Shown here: piece by piece, positions 21,807 through 29,150 of the stretch
Numbering within the stretch: position 1 is the first letter of the stretch
Layout of the letters: the number at the start of each line of letters is the position of its first letter
Assembly (NCBI GenBank): GCA_001802655.1
Contig: MGZO01000090.1
Span: 34,002 to 63,151 of the forward strand
Source: Hydrogenophilales bacterium RIFOXYD1_FULL_62_11
Lineage (GTDB): Bacteria; Pseudomonadota; Gammaproteobacteria; Burkholderiales; Thiobacillaceae
Direction of reading: 5' to 3'
DNA length: 29,150 nucleotides
Notes under the pieces: model-generated
The model's input: only the letters and a program-made list of their open reading frames with translations
What the model was told of the DNA's origin: nothing
The model's database searches: none
Position numbers and translations under genes: made by a program

Positions 21807-22532
21807 TTAAAAGTCGCCCCACAGGGTTTGCATGGCGGCGAGTGCGGCGAGTGCGGCGGTTTCGGTGCGCAGCACGCGCGCGCCCAGACGTACCGGGATG
21901 GCGCCGGACGCATGCAGTGCGGCGATTTCGTCGGCCTCGAATCCGCCTTCGGGTCCGGCCACCAGGCAGTCGATTCCACTCGGGGCGGGCAGGTCGGCCA
22001 GTCGCGCCTCGGCGAGCGGCGACAAAAACAGCAGCCGCCCGCCAGACTGGCCAAGCCAGTTGGCCAGCGTCAGCGGCGGGCTGACCCGTGGCACCTGATT
22101 GCGTCCGCATTGTTCACAGGCGCTGGTGACCACGCCCTGCCAGTGCGCCACCCGCTTGTCGGCGCGCTCGCCGGTCAGCTTGACCACGCTGCGCTTGGCC
22201 GCAATCGGCTGGATTGCGGCAACCCCCAGTTCGACCGCTTTCTGCAGGGTGTAGTCCATTCGCTCGCCGCTCGAGATTCCTTGCGCCAGCATCACGCGCA
22301 AACGCGATTCACGTTCGATGTCGGCAAAGCCGGTCAGACTGACCGCGACTTCGTCTTTCTGGATGCGTTCGATGCGCGCGGTGTATTCGCCGCCGTTGCC
22401 GTTGAACAGAATGATGCTGTCGTCTGCAACCAGTCGCAGCGCCCGGGCAGCATGACGTGCAGGGCCGGGCGGCAGGGTGAATCGGGCACCCTGAGCGAGC
22501 GGCTGGTCGAGATAAAAACGTGGCATGGACAT
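21807..22532 (-). CDS. rsmE: 16S rRNA (uracil-1498-N3)-methyltransferase
   Basis: The 241-residue enzyme methylates U1498 of 16S rRNA using SAM. It has an N-terminal PUA-like domain (MPRFYLDQPLAQGARFTLP, HAARALRL) and a C-terminal SPOUT knot with QKAVELGVAAIQPI, CEQCGRNQVP, LVAGPEGGFEADEI and LGARVLRTETAALAAL, all hallmarks of RsmE. The start at 22532 (MSMPRF) is chosen over a frame running to 23180, which lies antisense to the thioredoxin-like gene. The ATG at 22526 is an alternative. It is divergent from the thioredoxin-like gene, with only 45 bases between starts. Confidence 0.95.
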   Translation of the reverse strand: MSMPRFYLDQPLAQGARFTLPPGPARHAARALRLVADDSIILFNGNGGEYTARIERIQKDEVAVSLTGFADIERESRLRVMLAQGISSGERMDYTLQKAVELGVAAIQPIAAKRSVVKLTGERADKRVAHWQGVVTSACEQCGRNQVPRVSPPLTLANWLGQSGGRLLFLSPLAEARLADLPAPSGIDCLVAGPEGGFEADEIAALHASGAIPVRLGARVLRTETAALAALAAMQTLWGDF

Positions 22533-22577
22533 CTTGTTATTATGCCGGTGTTGCCTGAAAAATTTGCGGAGCGCGTC

Positions 22578-23135
22578 ATGGTTTCCCTGCTTACCCCGGT
22601 GTGTGATTTTGGCTGGAAAGCCCCCGACTTCAACCTGCCTGGTGTCGATGGCAGGCAGTGGACCCTGCACGATGCGATGGGTGAAAACGGGCTGCTGGTC
22701 ATGTTCATCTGCAACCACTGTCCGTATGTGAAGGCGATTCTCCCCCGGCTGGTGCGCGATCTGGCCGAGCTCAAGCAGCATGGCATCCACGCCATCGCCA
22801 TCATGTCGAACGACCCGACCGACTACGCCGAGGACAGCTTCGACAACATGCAGCGCGTGGCGCAGGAATCCGGGTTTTCCTTTCCTTACGTAATGGATGC
22901 GCCACAGCAGGTGGCGCAAGCTTACGGTGCGGTCTGCACGCCGGATTTTTTCGGCTTTAACCGCGATTTCGAACTCCAATACCGCGGGCGCTTTGACGCC
23001 TCGCGCAAGGAAACCGCGCCGGCGGACGCGCGCCGCGATCTGTTTGAGGCGATGCGGCAGATCGCCGCCACCCGGCACGGTCCCGTTGAACAGATTCCCA
23101 GCATGGGCTGCTCGATCAAGTGGAAGGCGGCCTGA
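22578..23135 (+). CDS. Thioredoxin-like redoxin (CNHC motif)
   Basis: The 185-residue protein is an AhpC/TSA-like redoxin. APDFNLPGVDGRQWTL is the typical entry to the fold; the active site is CNHCPYVKA, a CxxC with His-proline context found in a distinct group of small cytosolic redoxins. AIMSNDPTDYAEDSF and CTPDFFGFNRDFELQYRGRFD follow. No signal peptide is seen, so it is probably cytoplasmic. The exact substrate is unknown. GGAG lies six bases before the ATG at 22578. The methyltransferase gene starts one base after its stop, so the two are probably co-translated. Confidence 0.9.
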   Translation: MVSLLTPVCDFGWKAPDFNLPGVDGRQWTLHDAMGENGLLVMFICNHCPYVKAILPRLVRDLAELKQHGIHAIAIMSNDPTDYAEDSFDNMQRVAQESGFSFPYVMDAPQQVAQAYGAVCTPDFFGFNRDFELQYRGRFDASRKETAPADARRDLFEAMRQIAATRHGPVEQIPSMGCSIKWKAA

Positions 23136-23136
23136 C

Positions 23137-23751
23137 ATGCTCGATCCCCGGCAGCATTGGGAAAACGTGTACAGCAGCAAGGCGAGCGATCAGGTCAGCT
23201 GGTTCCAGCCGCATGCTGCATCGTCGCTGCGCCTGATTCAAAACTGCGCGGATCAGCAGGCGTACGTCATCGATGTGGGCGGCGGGGCATCCACGCTGGT
23301 GGATGGCTTGCTCGATGCCGGTTATCGCCATCTGACGGTGCTCGACCTCGCCGAATCCGCGCTGGCGGCGAGCCGGGAACGCCTGGGTGTGCGGGCGCAA
23401 GTGGTGCAGTGGGTGGCCGCCGACATTACCCGGGCCAGCTTGCCCGCCCTGCAATATGATGTCTGGCATGACCGCGCGGTGTTTCATTTTTTGACGGATC
23501 CTGATGACCGGGCGCGGTATGTGGCTCAGGTGTTGAAAAGCGTGAAACCCGGCGGGCAGGTCATCGTGGCCGCATTCGGCCCCGATGGTCCCTTGCAGTG
23601 TTCCGGACTGGATGTCATGCGCTACGCTCCCGACGCACTCCACGCCGAATTTGGTGCGCCGTTTCGCCTGCTCGGACATGAATCCGAAATCCATCTCACC
23701 CCAGCAGGCAAGGAGCAGGCATTTGTTTATTGTTATTGCGTGCGAACCTGA
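23137..23751 (+). CDS. Class I SAM-dependent methyltransferase
   Basis: The 204-residue protein has motif I (VIDVGGGASTLVDGLL), an acidic end of strand 2 (LTVLDLAESAL), motif II (VQWVAADI), motif IV (YDVWHDRAVFHFL) and the motif V strand (VKPGGQVIVAAFG). This is the short methyltransferase-11/25-like form. The N-terminus HWENVYSSKASDQVSWFQPH is shared with many small bacterial methyltransferases of unknown substrate. Its location between a redoxin and an inositol-monophosphatase-like gene does not reveal the target. Confidence 0.9.
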   Translation: MLDPRQHWENVYSSKASDQVSWFQPHAASSLRLIQNCADQQAYVIDVGGGASTLVDGLLDAGYRHLTVLDLAESALAASRERLGVRAQVVQWVAADITRASLPALQYDVWHDRAVFHFLTDPDDRARYVAQVLKSVKPGGQVIVAAFGPDGPLQCSGLDVMRYAPDALHAEFGAPFRLLGHESEIHLTPAGKEQAFVYCYCVRT

Positions 23752-23766
23752 CCGGAACGGAATCTG

Positions 23767-24549
23767 ATGCTTGATCAAGTCAAAGCCCTGGTGCGAGAAG
23801 TCGCCCAACGCGAAGTCACCCCGCGTTTTCTCAAAGTGGCGCACAGCCACAAGGCCGACGGCAGCCTGTTTACGGTAGCCGATTCGGCGACGCAGGCTGC
23901 GCTCGAAGCGGCGCTGCCACTGATTAAAAACGTGCCGGTGCTGGGTGAGGAAATGACCGAGCAGCAACAGCACGATGCCTGGAATGCCGGGCGCGATGGC
24001 TTGTGGTGCGTCGACCCGATCGACGGCACCTCCAACTTTGTCGCCGGCGTGCCTTACTTTGCGGTGTCGGTTGCCTATCTCTACAAGGGCGAACGCCAGC
24101 TCGGGGTGATTTACGATCCGATCGCCGATGAAATGTTCAGCGCCGAGCGCGGCAAGGGGGCGCATCTCAATGGCACGCCGTTGCCACTGCGCCCGGCGGC
24201 CAGCGAACTCAAGCGCGCGCTGGCCGGGGTGGAAATGAAACGGATCAAGCGTGAACTGGCCGGGCGGCTGGCGTCATGGCCTCCGTATGCCTCGCAACGA
24301 AATTTCGGCGCCAGCACGCTGGACTGGTGTTACACCGCGGCGGGCCGGTTCGATATTTATGTTCACGGCGGGCAAAAGCTGTGGGATTACGCGGCGGGTG
24401 CGCTGATTCTGGAAGAGGCGGGTGGACAATTGGCCAGCCTGGGTGGCTGCTTCGATACCGCGAATATCTGGGAGCGCTCGGTGGTGGCGTCGGCCAGTCC
24501 GGAGCTGTTCGTGCTGTGGCGCGACTGGCTGAAAGCGGCGGGCGCGTAA
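23767..24549 (+). CDS. Inositol monophosphatase family protein
   Basis: The 260-residue enzyme has the metal and phosphate sites of the lithium-sensitive phosphatase family: GEE (60-62), DPIDGTSNF (D83, D86, T88) and WDYAAG (D207). Family substrates include inositol phosphates, 3'-phosphoadenosine 5'-phosphate, fructose bisphosphate and histidinol phosphate; the sequence does not choose between them. Its shorter N-terminus and LEEAGGQLASLGG end are normal for the family. The start follows the methyltransferase stop by 15 bases with GGAA nearby. Three palindromes fill the gap to the next, convergent gene. Confidence 0.93.
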   Translation: MLDQVKALVREVAQREVTPRFLKVAHSHKADGSLFTVADSATQAALEAALPLIKNVPVLGEEMTEQQQHDAWNAGRDGLWCVDPIDGTSNFVAGVPYFAVSVAYLYKGERQLGVIYDPIADEMFSAERGKGAHLNGTPLPLRPAASELKRALAGVEMKRIKRELAGRLASWPPYASQRNFGASTLDWCYTAAGRFDIYVHGGQKLWDYAAGALILEEAGGQLASLGGCFDTANIWERSVVASASPELFVLWRDWLKAAGA

Positions 24550-24555
24550 GCTGGT

Positions 24556-24592
24556 CCCGGCGCCGGGCAACCCATCCCGGGTTGCTGCAGCA
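24556..24592. repeat. Three adjacent palindromes between convergent genes
   Basis: CCCGGCGCCGGG (24556-24567), a hairpin GCAACCC/GGGTTGC (24567-24585) with loop ATCCC, and TGCTGCAGCA (24583-24592) fill the 43-base gap. They could stop transcription from both sides, but no T-run follows. Confidence 0.6.
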
Positions 24593-27253
24593 TTACCGTT
24601 GTTGCAACAACTCGCTGGCCGGCATGGGTTTGGCGAAAAGATAGCCCTGAGCCAGATCGCAGCCCATGGCCTGCACAAAATCCAGATGCGCGGCTGTTTC
24701 GACGCCTTCGGCAACAACCTGCAGCTCGAGTGCGCGCGCCATCTCGATGATGACCCGTACGATGGCCGCATCGCGCGAGTGAGTGGGCGCATCGCGGATG
24801 AAGGTCTGGTCGATTTTGAGCACGTCCACCGGGAACAGCTTCAGGTAACCCAGTGAGGAATAACCGGTGCCGAAGTCGTCGATGGCGATGCGCACGCCGA
24901 TGCGTTTGAGCTCGCTGAGTGTTGCGGTCACCTGTTGCGGATCGTGCATCATTGCACTCTCGGTGATCTCGAGTTCCAGCGCGGCCGCGTCGAGTCCGGT
25001 TTCGGCCAGGATTGCGGCCACCCGGGCGGCCAGAGCCGGTTGCCGAAACTGGCGCGCGGCCAGGTTGACTGCCACCGTCAACGTCTGTCCCTGGGCGTGC
25101 CACGCGGCAGCCTGCTGGCAGGCTTCACGCAACGCCCACTCGCCTATTGGCAGGATCAGCCCGGTTTCTTCTGCCAGCGGGATGAAGCGTGCCGGCGAAA
25201 CCAGTCCCCATTCCGGATGCTGCCAGCGGATCAGCGCTTCCACACCGATCATGCGGCCACTGGCAAGCTCGATCTTGGGCTGATAGAACATTACCAGCTC
25301 GTTGCGCTCCAGCGCGCGGCGCAACGCGGCTTCGAGCGCGAGCAGATCGAGGGCGCGGGCATTCATGTCGGCGGTATAAAAATGGAAGGTGCTGCGTCCG
25401 GCCTCCTTGGCCTGGTACATGGCGGCATCGGCATTGCGGATCAGCTCGTCGGCGTTGCGGCCATCCTCCGGGAACAGGCTGATGCCGATGCTGGGCGTGA
25501 TGGTGAGTTCCCTGCCTTCGAGCAGGAAGGGCTGCTGCAATACGGCAAACACTTTTTGCACCGCATGGGTGGCGTCGTGGGTGCCCGTCACGTCGGCCAG
25601 CACCAGGACGAACTCATCGCCGCCGAGGCGAGCCAGCGTGTCGCTCGCCCGCACACAGGTCTGCAGCCTGCGCGCCACTTCCACCAGCAGGCGGTCGCCG
25701 ACCTGGTGGCCGAGAGAATCGTTGACATGCTTGAAGCGGTCGAGGTCCAAGAACATTACCGCGAGCGCCTCGTTTTTGCGCTGCGCGAGCAGGATGGCTT
25801 GCGTGAGGCGCTCGTGCAGCAGGGAACGGTTGGGCAGATCGGTGAGGGCATCGTGATGCGCCAGATGCTGGATGTGTTCGGTGGCTGCCTTTCGTTCGGT
25901 GATGTCGCGGGTGACAGACAGCAGCGCGGTGATCTTCCCCTGCGTGTCGCGCAGCGGCACGGCATGGGTTTCAAGCCAGCGCCGCGAGCCTTTCAGTCCG
26001 ACGATTTCAAATGCCAGCGTGCCCCGTCCGCCGGCGAACACCCGCTGTGTCAGCGCCATGAAGTCTTTGCGGCTGGCCGGCGTGATGATTCCGGTCACCT
26101 TGCGGCCGATAACCTGGTCTGCGGAGTCGGCCTCGATCATGTCGAGCCCAGCGCGGTTCATCTGCAGCAGGGTGCCGTCGGCGGCGAGCTGCTTCACGCA
26201 CTCGGGTTCGGCCTCGATGATGGTTTGCAGGCGCAGCCGGCTGTCTGCCAGCGCCGTTTCCACCACTTTGCGTTCGCTGATGTCGGTATGGGTGCCGATC
26301 ATGCGCAGGGGGGCGCCGGTCGTATCGCGCTCGACCACCTGGCCGCGGTCGAGGATCCATTTGTAGCTGCCGTCTTTGCAACGCATGCGGTGTTCGTTGA
26401 CATAGGTTGCGGTTTCACCGCTTAGATGGCGCTCGATATCGGCGTAACACTGGGCTTTGTCTTCTGGATGGACGCGGCTGTCCCATTCCATGGCTGTGGT
26501 GCCGATATCGGCGTCGGCATAGCCCAGCATCGCCTTCCAGCGCGGCGAGAAAAATACCTCGTTGCTCTGCGTGTTCCAGTCCCACACGCCGTCGCCTGCG
26601 CCGTTGAGTGCATAGTGCCAGCGGGCTTCGCTTTCGCGCAGCGCCTGTTCGCGCGGCTCGGCAGCCAGGCGCAGGCTGAGGTTGTCGATGATGTTGCGAT
26701 GCAGGCGATGCGCGTTCACGCTCAACACGGTCAGCAGCAACAGCCCCATGAAACCCATGGCGAGCTGGAGCGGATGCGCGCCGCTCAACAGGTGAACGAT
26801 CAACGGCAGCAGCAAGGCCAGAATGAAACTGAACGCGGCAGGTCGATCCACCGACAACGAGGTTGCGCCTGCGGCTATGCCGACGAGAACGATGGCAAGA
26901 AAAGCCTGGTGGGCGATATCGTTCGGGGTGAACGGCCACCAGCCGGCCGCACCCCATGTCAGTCCGGCCGCCAGCGCGCCGAGACGAAAGCGCTGCAGCC
27001 AGATTTTGCTCTGTGCCCCGTCCGGCGCGGCCCGCCGATAGCTGAACGCCAGTACGGCACGCGCAGCGGTCACCAGCAGGATCGCCAGCAGCCAGCCGAT
27101 GACGGGCACCTGTTCCAGAATGTCGGCCTGCATGATCGCCAGAATGCTGGCACTGATGATCGTGATGACCAGTGAAACCGGCAGGCTGGCGTAGAGCAGG
27201 CGCACCTGCTCGGTGCAGATGATTTCGGAGAGGGTCGGACGGATGGCTGACAT
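24593..27253 (-). CDS. Membrane PAS-PAS-GGDEF-EAL protein (c-di-GMP signalling)
   Basis: The 886-residue protein starts with an integral membrane sensor of about six helices (residues about 20-185), then two PAS domains (about 205-330 and 335-455; WDWNTQSNEVFFSPRWKAMLGY is typical), GGDEF and EAL. The cyclase motif GGDEF is at 544-548 with an intact inhibitory site RASD (RxxD) five residues before it. The EAL domain is canonical: EAL (672-674), VNLAARQF, ITES, DDFGTGYSSLGYLK, LKIDQTFI and VAEGVET. Both activities are therefore plausible. The start at ATG 27253, eight bases after the response-regulator stop, is preferred over 27322, which lies inside that gene. It is the last gene of the kinase-regulator operon. 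Confidence 0.94.
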   Translation of the reverse strand: MSAIRPTLSEIICTEQVRLLYASLPVSLVITIISASILAIMQADILEQVPVIGWLLAILLVTAARAVLAFSYRRAAPDGAQSKIWLQRFRLGALAAGLTWGAAGWWPFTPNDIAHQAFLAIVLVGIAAGATSLSVDRPAAFSFILALLLPLIVHLLSGAHPLQLAMGFMGLLLLTVLSVNAHRLHRNIIDNLSLRLAAEPREQALRESEARWHYALNGAGDGVWDWNTQSNEVFFSPRWKAMLGYADADIGTTAMEWDSRVHPEDKAQCYADIERHLSGETATYVNEHRMRCKDGSYKWILDRGQVVERDTTGAPLRMIGTHTDISERKVVETALADSRLRLQTIIEAEPECVKQLAADGTLLQMNRAGLDMIEADSADQVIGRKVTGIITPASRKDFMALTQRVFAGGRGTLAFEIVGLKGSRRWLETHAVPLRDTQGKITALLSVTRDITERKAATEHIQHLAHHDALTDLPNRSLLHERLTQAILLAQRKNEALAVMFLDLDRFKHVNDSLGHQVGDRLLVEVARRLQTCVRASDTLARLGGDEFVLVLADVTGTHDATHAVQKVFAVLQQPFLLEGRELTITPSIGISLFPEDGRNADELIRNADAAMYQAKEAGRSTFHFYTADMNARALDLLALEAALRRALERNELVMFYQPKIELASGRMIGVEALIRWQHPEWGLVSPARFIPLAEETGLILPIGEWALREACQQAAAWHAQGQTLTVAVNLAARQFRQPALAARVAAILAETGLDAAALELEITESAMMHDPQQVTATLSELKRIGVRIAIDDFGTGYSSLGYLKLFPVDVLKIDQTFIRDAPTHSRDAAIVRVIIEMARALELQVVAEGVETAAHLDFVQAMGCDLAQGYLFAKPMPASELLQQR

Positions 27254-27260
27254 GCAGGGC

Positions 27261-27923
27261 TTATCCGTTGTCGCGTCCTCCCGGCGCGACCCGGTTTTCG
27301 ACCGCAAATACCGCCGCTTCAACGCGTGACGACAAATTCAGCTTGGCCAGGATATGCCGCACATGCAGCTTGACCGTGTCGTGGCTGATATCGAGGGTAC
27401 GGGCGATGGCCTTGTTGCTCTCGCCGCGCGACAGATGGGTGAGAATTTCGCTTTCACGCGGCGTCAGCGAATCGAGCAGCGAGCCCTTGGGCTGGTCCTT
27501 CTGGTCGTACAGCTTGACCAGCTTGGCAGTCATCGCCAAGGCAACCACGGTTTCGCCGCGCTGGGCACGCAGGATGGCGTCCACCACTTCGTCGGGTTCC
27601 ATGCTTTTCAGCAGATAGCCGTTCGCCCCTGCGCGCAGTGCGCGGGCGAGGTCGTCTTCGGCCTCGCTCAAGGTGAGGATGAGCACCGGCAGGGTGTAGC
27701 CCTCGGCCCGCAGCTGCTGCATCAGGGTGATACCGTCGGTACCGGGCATGTTGAGGTCGAGGATGAGCACATCGGGGCGGTGAGCGTGCAGCAGCATGCT
27801 GACTTCATCCGGATTGCCGGTGAAGGCGGTGACTTCGATCTGGCCGCTTTGTTCGAGCAGCTCGGCCAGCCCCTTGCGGAACAGGGTGTGGTCGTCGACG
27901 AGAATGATGCGGGTATGACTCAT
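27261..27923 (-). CDS. NarL/FixJ-family response regulator
   Basis: The 220-residue regulator has a receiver domain (1-120) with D10, D11, phosphoacceptor D56 (LILDLNMPG), T84 and K106, followed by a LuxR-type helix-turn-helix (about 148-205; LTPRESEILTHLSRGESNKAIARTLDISHDTVKLHVRHI). This is the NarL subtype. Its ATG overlaps the kinase stop by four bases, so the pair is translationally coupled and very likely cognate. Targets are unknown; the downstream GGDEF-EAL gene may be either a target or a functional partner. Confidence 0.95.
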   Translation of the reverse strand: MSHTRIILVDDHTLFRKGLAELLEQSGQIEVTAFTGNPDEVSMLLHAHRPDVLILDLNMPGTDGITLMQQLRAEGYTLPVLILTLSEAEDDLARALRAGANGYLLKSMEPDEVVDAILRAQRGETVVALAMTAKLVKLYDQKDQPKGSLLDSLTPRESEILTHLSRGESNKAIARTLDISHDTVKLHVRHILAKLNLSSRVEAAVFAVENRVAPGGRDNG

Positions 27924-29149
27924 AGGCTGCGGCCGGGCTGCTCGTGCCCGGCTGGGGGCTGACTGGAAGGGCGCCGCGGGAACACCAGGCGGATGACGGT
28001 ACCGCCGGCAGGGCGGCTTTCGACCTTGAGCGTGCCCTCGAGTTTGGCGGCGCGCTCGCGCATGATGGTGAGGCCGAAGCTTTTGCCCATAGTCGAGGAT
28101 TCGTCGTTTTTGCGTTGCACGCCGACGCCGTCATCGGCCACGTTGACGATGTACTGGCCGTCTTCAAGGTCGAAGGTGATCACGACGTGACGCGCACGCG
28201 CGTGCTTGGCAATGTTGTAGAGCGATTCCTGGATGATGTGGAAGACCTGGATTTCCTCGTCGGGGGTGAGCGATACATCCTGCACCAGGTTGAGAAAATC
28301 GACGTCGGCGTTGGCTTTTTTGCGGAAGCTCTTGGCCAGCTCCTGGATCGCCGGCACCAGTCCGCGCGGGTTGATGCGGTCGCGGTACTGGGTGATGAGG
28401 TCGCGCAGATCGGCGTAGGCGAGGTCGACCGCTTCCTCGACGTCGACGAGGTAGCGGTTGGCCTTGGGGTAATCCTCGTGGTGCATCGCGTCGCTCAATA
28501 CGGTGAGCCGCATCTTGGCGTAGGCCAGCGTTTGCGCCAGCGAATCGTGGATCTGGTTGGCCAGCATCTGGCGCTCGTTCATCAGCGAGATGCGCATGTT
28601 CTCGCGGGTGAGGCGGGCGTTTTCCAGCGCGATGCCGAGGTGTTCGCCAATCGAGCGGAACAGCATGCGGACGTCCTCGGGAACCGTGTGGCCTTCGTCT
28701 AGAAACAGGTTATACACACCCATGACCTGGTTTTTGTGCATCAGCGGCACCGCGACGACGGTGTTGCAGGTGCCGCTGAAATACGCGTCGTTTGCCTGTT
28801 TTTTGCAGAAGGCAACGTTATTCCAGCTGCTGGTGGTGATTTCGCGCGCAGCCTTGCCGCACACCCCGCAATCGACGCTGACGATGGCTTCGTGTTCGAC
28901 CATTTCGGGCGGCAGGCCAACCGAGCCGATCAGCCGCAGGTGGGTGCGGTCGTCAGTGATGACGCGCACTGCGCCGGCCTGCGCACCGGCCAGCCGGATC
29001 ATGGTCGACAGGAAGCGCCCCAGCAGCTGTTCGACATTGGCGTCGGTGGACAGGCTGGTGGTGATTTCCGACAGCACATGCAGCGCCGGAATGCTGACAT
29101 TGCCCGCATCGCTTGGCGTGTGCTGGATCAGCGGATGAACTCCGTTCAT
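27920..29149 (-). CDS. NarX-type soluble GAF histidine kinase with four GAF cysteines
   Basis: The 409-residue kinase has a GAF domain (about 22-180), a HisKA_3 dimerisation domain (QIHDSLAQTL, H201) and an HATPase domain (IIQESLYNIAKHAR, VADDGVGV, GLTIMRERA). No membrane segments or HAMP domain are seen, so it is cytoplasmic, unlike NarX. The GAF domain carries C94-GV-C97, C115 and C128, a spacing that could hold an Fe-S cluster as reported for the GAF kinase AirS of Staphylococcus aureus; this is inference. The ATG at 29149 is one base from the right window edge, so a longer N-terminus with membrane helices cannot be ruled out. Confidence 0.9.
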   Translation of the reverse strand: MNGVHPLIQHTPSDAGNVSIPALHVLSEITTSLSTDANVEQLLGRFLSTMIRLAGAQAGAVRVITDDRTHLRLIGSVGLPPEMVEHEAIVSVDCGVCGKAAREITTSSWNNVAFCKKQANDAYFSGTCNTVVAVPLMHKNQVMGVYNLFLDEGHTVPEDVRMLFRSIGEHLGIALENARLTRENMRISLMNERQMLANQIHDSLAQTLAYAKMRLTVLSDAMHHEDYPKANRYLVDVEEAVDLAYADLRDLITQYRDRINPRGLVPAIQELAKSFRKKANADVDFLNLVQDVSLTPDEEIQVFHIIQESLYNIAKHARARHVVITFDLEDGQYIVNVADDGVGVQRKNDESSTMGKSFGLTIMRERAAKLEGTLKVESRPAGGTVIRLVFPRRPSSQPPAGHEQPGRSL

Positions 29150-29150
29150 G

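Noticed and set aside
22533..23180. N-terminal extension of the RsmE frame to 23180
   Set aside because: The added part is antisense to the CNHC redoxin; RsmE proteins begin at MPRF, which fits 22532.

Overview
The window looks like chromosomal DNA of a GC-rich betaproteobacterium, probably a chemolithotroph of the Thiobacillus/Nitrosomonadales type. The reasons are an uptake [NiFe]-hydrogenase gene, a membrane-anchored diheme cytochrome c, heavy-metal efflux genes, a SigZ-type sigma factor, several c-di-GMP signalling genes and a bacterial argA. This placement is inference; there is no rRNA gene to confirm it. Coding density is high. No CRISPR array, prophage or transposase gene was seen.

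Left part (1-3873, all minus strand): the 5' part of a [NiFe]-hydrogenase small subunit runs off the left edge, preceded by a small CGSCG protein of unknown function. Upstream lies a compact set that looks like one functional module: a thioredoxin-fold protein that has lost its CxxC, SigZ, an ArsP/DUF318-type permease, a small AhpD-like protein with a CC...CC tail, and a CxxC thioredoxin-like protein with a Cys-rich tail. This module is the best candidate here for a poorly described metal(loid)/redox system.

Middle (4150-10014, plus strand): a His-rich exported protein and a complete tripartite CzcA/CusA-type heavy-metal RND pump in the order adaptor, pump, outer-membrane channel. Next come, on the minus strand, a Sel1-repeat protein and a diheme cytochrome c, and then tRNA-Arg(CCG), a DUF971 protein, a fructosamine-kinase-family protein and a small LEA14-like lipoprotein on the plus strand.

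Right part: a dinucleotide-binding protein is coupled to a YbiT-type ABC-F ATPase. Just upstream of the ABC-F start sits a non-coding 264-bp element with 31-bp terminal inverted repeats and nested internal palindromes, which resembles a MITE. Then comes a tightly coupled minus-strand set read as rsmE, argA, a PhnD-like periplasmic binding protein and a HAMP-PAS-GGDEF-EAL protein. A plus-strand trio follows (CNHC thioredoxin-like protein, methyltransferase, inositol-monophosphatase-like enzyme). The window ends with a minus-strand set: a soluble GAF histidine kinase with four cysteines in the GAF domain, its NarL-type response regulator, and a second PAS-GGDEF-EAL protein.

Two separate c-di-GMP modules in 13 kb, one apparently fed by a periplasmic binding protein and one by a redox or nitrate-type two-component system, suggest that this chromosome couples nutrient and redox state to c-di-GMP turnover.
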